Positions 57,969 through 64,000 of a stretch of DNA of 64,000 bases are shown piece after piece. The DNA lies in contig NZ_JAHUZG010000001.1 in the NCBI RefSeq assembly GCF_019218285.1, positions 744,001 to 808,000 of the forward strand. The letters run 5' to 3'. A program made the translations under genes and the position numbers. The first letter of the stretch is position 1. Each line of letters begins with the position of its first letter. The notes below the pieces were generated by a model. It searched no databases and had not been told where the DNA came from. It worked only from the letters and a program-made list of their open reading frames with translations. The DNA is from Antarctobacter sediminis (GTDB taxonomy: Bacteria; Pseudomonadota; Alphaproteobacteria; Rhodobacterales; Rhodobacteraceae).

Positions 57969-58712
57969 TCAGCACGGCCAAGCTGCGCGGCGGATCATCG
58001 GATGGCGCATTTCCGCCCCCTCGCCGATCCCCAGCATCTTGGCGTAGCCACCGTTGATTTCCAGAACGAATTGCACCTGGTCCCCGCCGGGGATCGAGGT
58101 TTCGTCATGCGGCTTGGCGTTGCTGTGCACATGCACCACCACACCGCGGCTGTCTGCAAAAATGATGTCCAGCGGAATAAATGTATTCTTCATCCAGAAA
58201 GCCACCGGTTGCGGCGCCGGGTAGACAAAGAGCATTCCCTTGCTGGGCGGCATGGATTTGACGTTCATCAGCCCCTGCGCCCGGTCATCGGGTGTCGAGG
58301 CCACATCCACCGTGAACCGCATCGGCGCATGGCCGCCACGGATATACAGGGTATCCGCGCGACAGGCGCCGATCTTGTTGTCGGGATCATCGGAAACCTG
58401 CGGTCCGGCATCGGCCAGCGGTTCATCGCCAATCGGAAGGATCGGATCAATCGCCGGGGGTTTTTCCGCCGGAGGCTCGTCATCGGCCTTGGCCACCGGT
58501 TCCTCTTCGATCGGAGCATCTGGATCCCGGTCTTGTGCCACCGGGGTTGCCGGATCCGGGGATTCGGCCTCGGGTGGCTGTGTGGCCGGGACCTGCGCCG
58601 ACGGGGGCGGCGCGGCTTCCTGTTCCAGAATGACAGAGCCACCGTCCTGGCTCCAGACCGGCCACGCAACCAGCGTGGCAAAGACACTCAACGCGACAAG
58701 GCGTTTTCCCAT
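57969..58712 (-). CDS. Secreted DUF192 protein with Pro/Glu-rich linker
   Basis: This 247-residue protein has a signal peptide (MGKRLVALSVFATLVAWPVWS). Residues about 22-110 are rich in Pro, Glu and Asp and look disordered. The C-terminal domain (about 118-245) is DUF192: FTVDVASTPDDRAQGLMNVK, MLFVYPAPQPVAFWMKNT, and IPLDIIFADSRGVVVHVH. DUF192 domains are small periplasmic proteins of unknown role. The ATG at 58710-58712 overlaps the end of the cold-shock gene by 25 bases. Confidence 0.8.
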   Translation of the reverse strand: MGKRLVALSVFATLVAWPVWSQDGGSVILEQEAAPPPSAQVPATQPPEAESPDPATPVAQDRDPDAPIEEEPVAKADDEPPAEKPPAIDPILPIGDEPLADAGPQVSDDPDNKIGACRADTLYIRGGHAPMRFTVDVASTPDDRAQGLMNVKSMPPSKGMLFVYPAPQPVAFWMKNTFIPLDIIFADSRGVVVHVHSNAKPHDETSIPGGDQVQFVLEINGGYAKMLGIGEGAEMRHPMIRRAAWPC

Positions 58713-59200
58713 GCGTTCACTTCCATCGCCATGCGTCCTCGCTTGCCCTCGACCACGCGAATTGCCAAGGCTTCGCCCGGCTGCAAATCCGCGAGACCCG
58801 AGCGGCGCAGGACCTCGATATGAATGAACACATCTTCGGGTTTTCCGAACACATTTGCAAACCCGAAACCCTTGGCCTTGTCGAACCATTTGACCCGCGC
58901 AGGTTCCAGCGGGGCCTGCGCCATGACTTCGGGATCGAGTTGTTCGAAATCGGCCAGCGGCGCGCACTCCGGAGTCTCGGGCGGTTCGATCGTCAGAACC
59001 TGAGTCGCCTGTACGCCGCGATCCGTCCGCTGCACCGCGATTTCGATCCGCGCGCCATCGGCGACCGAGCTTTGTCCGAAATTCCGCAAGACATTTGCAT
59101 GCAGAAGGATGTCCGGTCCGCCATCGTCCGAGATCACAAAGCCGAAGCCCTTGACCGGATCAAACCATTTCACCCGGCCAGAGACAGCCGTCTGTTCCAT
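58688..59200 (-). CDS. Cold shock protein with two CSD domains
   Basis: The 170-residue protein has two cold-shock domains: residues about 4-70, with GRVKWFDPVKGFGFVISDDG, and about 100-165, with ARVKWFDKAKGFGFANVFG. Each holds RNP1 (KGFGFV and KGFGFA) and RNP2-like (VFIHIEVL) motifs for single-stranded nucleic acid binding, separated by an acidic, Pro-rich linker. This tandem form is common in alphaproteobacteria. I used the ATG at 59198-59200 with GAGAGGAA just before it; a GTG 16 codons upstream (59248) is an alternative start. Confidence 0.88.
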   Translation of the reverse strand: MEQTAVSGRVKWFDPVKGFGFVISDDGGPDILLHANVLRNFGQSSVADGARIEIAVQRTDRGVQATQVLTIEPPETPECAPLADFEQLDPEVMAQAPLEPARVKWFDKAKGFGFANVFGKPEDVFIHIEVLRRSGLADLQPGEALAIRVVEGKRGRMAMEVNAWENALSR

Positions 59201-59378
59201 TTCCTCTCGAGTCAACTGCGCTTCCAACTGTACCAACTTTATCCCCACTCAGAGTCTTGGAACAAAGCTTGCCCACAGCGCAAGACTGCGCGAATGCCCT
59301 ATTTTGTGTCAGCATGGTTAAGACATTCGAATGAATACCGTTCATGTAACGTGAAATTACAAAGTAAATTCAGTCACT

Positions 59379-59984
59379 TCACGGGTTCAATCGCGTCACA
59401 TCCCAAGGCGCCGATATATCCTTTCGGACCCAGCGAAACCGGTCGTGCAGGCGGAATGCACCGTCTGCCCAGAACTCGATTTCGACCGGGCGGATGCGGT
59501 ATCCGCCCCAGAACGGCGGGCGCGGCGGGTTGGTTCCATGCCGCGCCGTGACCTTCGCCACCTCGGCCATGAGGGCCGCGCGACTGTCCAACGGACGGCT
59601 CTGCGCGCTGGCCCATGCGCCCAACCGGCTCTTGATCGAACGCGAGGCGTAGTAGTCATCTGCCTGCTGCCCCTCTTCGCGTTCGATCAGCCCGCGCACG
59701 CGGATCTGACGTCGCAGAGACTTCCAGTGCATGACAAAGGCCGCCTTGCCCGCCTGATCCAGTTCCCCGGCCTTGGCGCTTTCGTAATTCGTGTAAAAGA
59801 CAAATGCGTCGTCCTCGATGTCCTTGAGCAGGACCATCCGTGCATTGGGCAAGCCGTCGGCGTCCACCGTCGACAGGGCAATGGCATTGGGATCGTTCAG
59901 TTCCTTGTCTTCAGCCTCGGCCAGCCAAGTGCGGGCAAGGACAAAGGGGTCCTCCCCGGCGAAGATTCCGCTACGGTCGCTCAT
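59379..59984 (-). CDS. pdxH: Pyridoxamine 5'-phosphate oxidase
   Basis: This 201-residue FMN enzyme oxidises pyridoxamine or pyridoxine 5'-phosphate to pyridoxal 5'-phosphate, the last step of vitamin B6 supply. [24 protein letters not shown] and [13 protein letters not shown] are the FMN-binding regions. [21 protein letters not shown] and [14 protein letters not shown] match the family C-terminal signature. Length is normal. It is divergent from fabI. Confidence 0.94.
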   Translation of the reverse strand: MSDRSGIFAGEDPFVLARTWLAEAEDKELNDPNAIALSTVDADGLPNARMVLLKDIEDDAFVFYTNYESAKAGELDQAGKAAFVMHWKSLRRQIRVRGLIEREEGQQADDYYASRSIKSRLGAWASAQSRPLDSRAALMAEVAKVTARHGTNPPRPPFWGGYRIRPVEIEFWADGAFRLHDRFRWVRKDISAPWDVTRLNP

Positions 59985-60142
59985 CTGAATGCTCTCCTGC
60001 TCTGTGATCCGGCCCGGACGGGCGGGACATTGGCCTGTGTCACCCGGGATGCAAGCCCCGTTTTGCGCACAAGGCAGGCTTGATGGTCCCGGGCCGATCC
60101 CCTAAAGGTCGCTGCAACATGGATCTGGCGGAAAGGGCTCAC

Positions 60143-60949
<807 letters not shown>

Positions 60950-60974
60950 CATCGCCCCGAAATCGAACAAGACA

Positions 60975-61004
60975 CGCCCCGGACCATCTGTCCGGGGCGT
61001 TTTC
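60975..61004 (+). terminator. Rho-independent terminator after fabI
   Basis: A perfect 9-bp stem (CGCCCCGGA with TCCGGGGCG), 7-base loop, then TTTTCG. Confidence 0.88.
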
Positions 61005-61056
61005 GTTTGACACGGCCCCCGCCATAGCGCTGCTGTCAGGAGCGAAAGGAACCAAG

Positions 61057-61659
61057 ATGACCTGGACTCACCTACTGGCCTTCAACCTCACGCTGTTGGC
61101 CGCCATGGCCGCACCCGGCCCGGCGCTGCTTTATGCGTTGCGACAGTCGATTGCCGGCGGTTTCCGGGTTGGTGTGGCCACGGGCGCGGGACTTGGGCTG
61201 ATGGCGGCAACATGGACCGGCGCGGCGCTCTTGGGGCTTGAGGTGTTGTTCACGCTTTTTCCTTTTGCCTACGGCGCGATGAAACTGGCCGGGGCGTTTT
61301 ACCTGTTGTGGATCGCGTATGGATTGTGGCGGGACGCGCGCAAACCTGTCACGGACAGCGCCCACCCCGGCGCGCGGGCCTTTCTGGGCGGCCTCTTGGT
61401 CAATCTTCTGAATCCGAAGTCCGTGCTTTTTGCCGCCTCGGTGCTTGTGGTGATTTTTCCCGCGGGCATGACTGTGACCCAAAAAGCCTTGGTCGTCGGC
61501 AATCACCTTGTCGTCGAACTGGCGGTCTACAGCCTCTTTGCACTGCTTTTGTCGACGCCTCCGGCGCGCGCCGGATACCTGCGGGCAAAACCGGTGATTG
61601 ACCGGGTCGCCTCGGCCATTCTGGCGGCGCTTGGCCTGCGCTTGCTGCTTTCGCGGTAA
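61057..61659 (+). CDS. LysE-family amino-acid exporter
   Basis: This 200-residue membrane protein with six helices belongs to the LysE/RhtB family. It starts MTWTHLLAFNLTLLAAMAAPGPALLYALRQ, where PGP is the family signature, then has GLGLMAATWTGAALLGL and LLVNLLNPKSVLF with the conserved NPK motif. The ATG at 61057 follows AGGAACC. Family members export lysine, homoserine, threonine or other amino acids; the substrate is unknown. Confidence 0.9.
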   Translation: MTWTHLLAFNLTLLAAMAAPGPALLYALRQSIAGGFRVGVATGAGLGLMAATWTGAALLGLEVLFTLFPFAYGAMKLAGAFYLLWIAYGLWRDARKPVTDSAHPGARAFLGGLLVNLLNPKSVLFAASVLVVIFPAGMTVTQKALVVGNHLVVELAVYSLFALLLSTPPARAGYLRAKPVIDRVASAILAALGLRLLLSR

Positions 61660-61727
61660 GGAGACTTGCCCGCAGGCCAAACGCTGGCGTATAGGCTCAG
61701 CCCACATTGCCTGCCGAGGAGACTGCC

Positions 61728-62246
61728 ATGGACAACCGCCTGCCGCATGAAAAAGGCTTTCACGTCAGCTGGGATCAGCTGCATCGCGACGCACGGGCGC
61801 TGGCCTGGCGGTTGCAGGGTCAAGGCCCGGACAACGGATACTGGAAGGCGGTTGTCGCCATCACGCGCGGCGGCATGGCACCGGCGATGATCGTGGCCCG
61901 CGAATTGGACATTCGCACCGTCGATACGATCAGTGTGAAAAGCTACCACTCGGGCGGCGGCAAGGCCGACCAGCGGCGCGAGGCACAGGTCCTGAAATCG
62001 CCCGATGCCGCATTGGTGGGCGATGGCGAAGGCATCCTGATCATTGATGACCTCGTGGACAGCGGCAAGACGCTGGAACTGGTCCGCAGCCTTTATCCCA
62101 AGGCGCATGTGGCCACCGTCTATGCCAAACCGCAGGGCCGTCCGCAGGTCGATACCTTCATCACCGAAGTCAGCCAGGACACCTGGATTTTCTTCCCGTG
62201 GGACATGGCGCTGCAATACGTCAAACCCTATCGCGGCGACGATTGA
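61728..62246 (+). CDS. gpt: Xanthine-guanine phosphoribosyltransferase
   Basis: This 172-residue enzyme salvages xanthine and guanine (and some hypoxanthine) as nucleotides with [24 protein letters not shown] precedes [19 protein letters not shown], the PRPP-binding motif. The C-terminal [17 protein letters not shown] matches the XGPRT base-binding region. The ATG at 61728 follows GAGGAG. It lies downstream of the LysE gene. Confidence 0.92.
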   Translation: MDNRLPHEKGFHVSWDQLHRDARALAWRLQGQGPDNGYWKAVVAITRGGMAPAMIVARELDIRTVDTISVKSYHSGGGKADQRREAQVLKSPDAALVGDGEGILIIDDLVDSGKTLELVRSLYPKAHVATVYAKPQGRPQVDTFITEVSQDTWIFFPWDMALQYVKPYRGDD

Positions 62247-62308
62247 TCGCCTGATTGATCGCCTGTCAGGACGAGGCGCGTGGCGCGCCTCGCCCCGTGC
62301 GTAATGGC

Positions 62309-63175
62309 TCAGGCAAGCGCCTCGTTCAGCGTGTCCTGCCACGCTGTGATCGGACGTCCGATCAGACGGCCAAGCGTGCCGTCGTCGCTGTCCAGTCCAC
62401 CTACCGACGCACCGCGATCGCTTTCCGACAACAGTTTCGCCAGCCCTTCGGGCAGGCCCGCGCCCAAAAGGGTCTCTTTGAACTTGGCTTCGGTCATGTT
62501 CACATAAGGAATGTCCTTGCCCGTGAGGCGAGACAGTTCTGCTGCGAACTCGGTCAGCGTATAGCCTGTGTCCCCGGCCAGCTCGTAGATCGTCCCGCTT
62601 GCTGGCAGATCCCCCATCAGTACGGCGGCGGCAGCTTCGGCATAGTCCTTGCGGGCGGCGCTTGCGATCCGTCCGTCCCCGGCGGCCCCGATAAAGGCAC
62701 CGTTTTCAATCGCGGGCGCGGCGCTCATCGCGTAGTTTTCCGTGTACCAGCCATTGCGCAGCACCGCGTAATGCAGGCCCGAGGCAGCAAGATCATCCTC
62801 CGTTTCGATATGTTCCGCAGGCAGATCCCCCAGCGGTGACTCCTTGGCGCGGAGCAGCGAGGTATAAGCGATGAAATCCACGCCCGCAGCCTTGGCAGCC
62901 TCGATCACGTTGCGGTGCTGCGGCGCACGTTGTCCGACCTCGGAAGAGGACACCAACAACAGTCTTTCAACACCGGTAAAGGCGGCGCGCAGTGCCTCGG
63001 TCGCGTCATAGCTGGCCACGCGCACGGCAACGCCGCGCGCTTCCAGCGCCGACGCGGCCTCCGGTCGGCGCACCAATGCGCCGATGGTTTCCGGCGCTTC
63101 GGTTTTCAGCAGCCTGTCGATGACCTGTGCGCCAAGTTGGCCAGAGGCGCCGGTGACGAGATACTTGAGGGACAT
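62309..63175 (-). CDS. NmrA-like SDR, QorB-type quinone/NADPH-binding protein
   Basis: This 288-residue protein has a Rossmann start LVTGASGQLGAQVIDRLL, no SDR Tyr-x-x-x-Lys, and LLLVSSSEVGQRAPQHRNVI plus LRNGWYTENYA, features of the NmrA/QorB (E. coli YtfG) group of NADPH:quinone oxidoreductases. The divergent HxlR-family regulator forms the same pair as E. coli ytfG-ytfH. It probably reduces quinones under electrophile stress. Confidence 0.85.
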   Translation of the reverse strand: MSLKYLVTGASGQLGAQVIDRLLKTEAPETIGALVRRPEAASALEARGVAVRVASYDATEALRAAFTGVERLLLVSSSEVGQRAPQHRNVIEAAKAAGVDFIAYTSLLRAKESPLGDLPAEHIETEDDLAASGLHYAVLRNGWYTENYAMSAAPAIENGAFIGAAGDGRIASAARKDYAEAAAAVLMGDLPASGTIYELAGDTGYTLTEFAAELSRLTGKDIPYVNMTEAKFKETLLGAGLPEGLAKLLSESDRGASVGGLDSDDGTLGRLIGRPITAWQDTLNEALA

Positions 63176-63272
63176 GGTATTTCCTTTTCACTGGATCTAA
63201 GTTTGGTCCCGATTCGGGATATGGTCTCGGATGTAGACCGCATATCGAAACTCGCCAAGGAGGCACAAATTC

Positions 63273-63674
63273 ATGACAAGGGCACAGCCGGGTAACCGCC
63301 TTTTCCCCGAAGTCTTTGACGAACCGCCCATGCGCGCCGAAAATTGCCCGGTACGCGATGTGCTGGACCGCGTGGGCCAGAAATGGACCCTGTTGATCCT
63401 CATCGCACTGGAGAACGGGCCGCAGAGGTTTTCCGCCCTGCAACGCAAGGTTGGCGATATTTCCAAGCGCATGCTGACCCAGACGCTGCGCGATCTGGAA
63501 CGGGACGGCATGATCAGCCGCACGGTCTATCCGACCAAACCGCCCGCGGTGGAATATGCGCTGACCGATCTGGGCCGCTCGGCCCTGTTGCCCATCGCTC
63601 AGCTGTCAGACTGGGCAAGCGCCAACCACGACGCCATTCGCGCCGCCCGTGCGGCCTTTGACGCCGACGCATGA
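63273..63674 (+). CDS. HxlR-family transcriptional regulator
   Basis: This 133-residue winged-helix regulator has the HxlR signature: [20 protein letters not shown], then [20 protein letters not shown] and [16 protein letters not shown]. The conserved Cys near residue 25 is the redox- or quinone-sensing residue in YodB and QorR relatives. It is divergent from the QorB-like gene and likely represses it until oxidants or quinones appear. A gap of about 97 bp holds the shared promoters. Confidence 0.9.
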   Translation: MTRAQPGNRLFPEVFDEPPMRAENCPVRDVLDRVGQKWTLLILIALENGPQRFSALQRKVGDISKRMLTQTLRDLERDGMISRTVYPTKPPAVEYALTDLGRSALLPIAQLSDWASANHDAIRAARAAFDADA

Positions 63675-63728
63675 CTTGCGCCCGCCGGCGGCGCTGATAG
63701 CTTCGCGTCAAATTTGCCGGAGAGCCCG

Positions 63729-64000
63729 ATGACCAGCCGCACAGACGCGACCTTTTTCCCACCCATCCCCGAGGCGCAGCGCTGGTTGAAAGGGGTCGTG
63801 TTTCCGGCCGACCGCCCGTTGATCAACCTCAGTCAGGCCGCGCCCGCCGATCCGCCGCCGCCTGCCATGCGCAAAGCCATGGCCGAAATGATGGAAGACC
63901 CCGCCAGCCATCTCTATGGACCGGTTCTGGGTTTGCCAGAACTGCGCAGGGCGCTGGCGGCAGAATGGCAAGGGCATTATGGAGGCCCGGTCGACGCTGC
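63729..64000 (+). CDS. PLP-dependent aminotransferase, class I/II (N-terminus only)
   Basis: The first 90 residues of a fold-type I aminotransferase run off the window end. It starts MTSRTDATFFPPIPEAQRWL. INLSQAAPADPPPPAMRKAM and HLYGPVLGLPELRRALAAEW match the substrate and N-terminal segments of class I aminotransferases, where Y-GPVLG-P lies before the PLP domain. The ATG at 63729 follows GGAGAG. The amino acid substrate cannot be predicted without the rest. Confidence 0.8.
   Translation, partial: MTSRTDATFFPPIPEAQRWLKGVVFPADRPLINLSQAAPADPPPPAMRKAMAEMMEDPASHLYGPVLGLPELRRALAAEWQGHYGGPVDA

Overview
The window looks like chromosomal backbone of an alphaproteobacterium of the Rhodobacteraceae (Roseobacter group). 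Visible grounds are the high-GC coding bias, a pho-pst locus with a DUF3333-type PstA, a class II (NrdJ) ribonucleotide reductase, a class II DAHP synthase, alphaproteobacterial PAS_5 and twin-CSD proteins, and many metabolic or transport genes typical of marine heterotrophs. I see no insertion sequence, prophage, integrase or CRISPR array. The ends cut a LysR regulator (left) and an aminotransferase (right).

Layout. 0-6 kb: a LysR regulator divergent from glutaryl-CoA dehydrogenase, a small secreted protein, a ClpP-like secreted protein with a peptidoglycan-binding tail, then aroQ overlapping a LuxR-type regulator. 6-8 kb: rpsB-tsf on the minus strand. 8-20 kb: a coiled-coil protein, a HupE/UreJ membrane protein and the phosphate locus pstS-pstC-pstA-pstB-phoU-phoB (minus strand) behind a clear Pho box. 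It is followed by a fatty-acid-hydroxylase-family enzyme, phoR and a trans-sulfuration enzyme. 20-24 kb: a gamma-carbonic-anhydrase-like protein, gmk, a YicC protein, a PAS protein and a small monooxygenase. 24-28 kb: a proline-racemase-superfamily enzyme and an N-methylproline-demethylase-like flavoenzyme, divergent from a TetR regulator. 28-36 kb: a sulfurtransferase, a second ClpP-like secreted protein, DAHP synthase, a GlxA-type regulator, an acyltransferase and a PQQ-dependent sugar dehydrogenase. 36.6-42.7 kb: a branched-chain-amino-acid-type ABC transporter with two small secreted proteins set between its ATPases and permeases. 42.8-52.5 kb: stress, regulatory and transport genes, an MCP, icd and a third ClpP-like secreted protein. 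53-57 kb: nrdJ with a candidate NrdR box. 57.8-64 kb: tRNA-Pro, a DUF192 protein, a twin cold-shock-domain protein, pdxH, fabI, a LysE exporter, gpt, and a QorB/HxlR-like divergent pair.

How it fits together. The best-supported regulatory unit is phosphate sensing and uptake: four 7-mers at 11-bp spacing precede pstS, a hairpin separates pstS from the permease genes, and a soluble-looking PhoR sits in a separate operon. The most unusual observations are three dispersed ClpP-fold-like secreted paralogues, one of which has lost both aligned catalytic residues, and a proline-derivative locus whose two enzymes both depart from the canonical catalytic or cofactor-binding residues. A CTG start for an acyltransferase and a LuxR protein with an altered signal pocket are also notable. 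All function calls come from reading the sequence; no database search was run.
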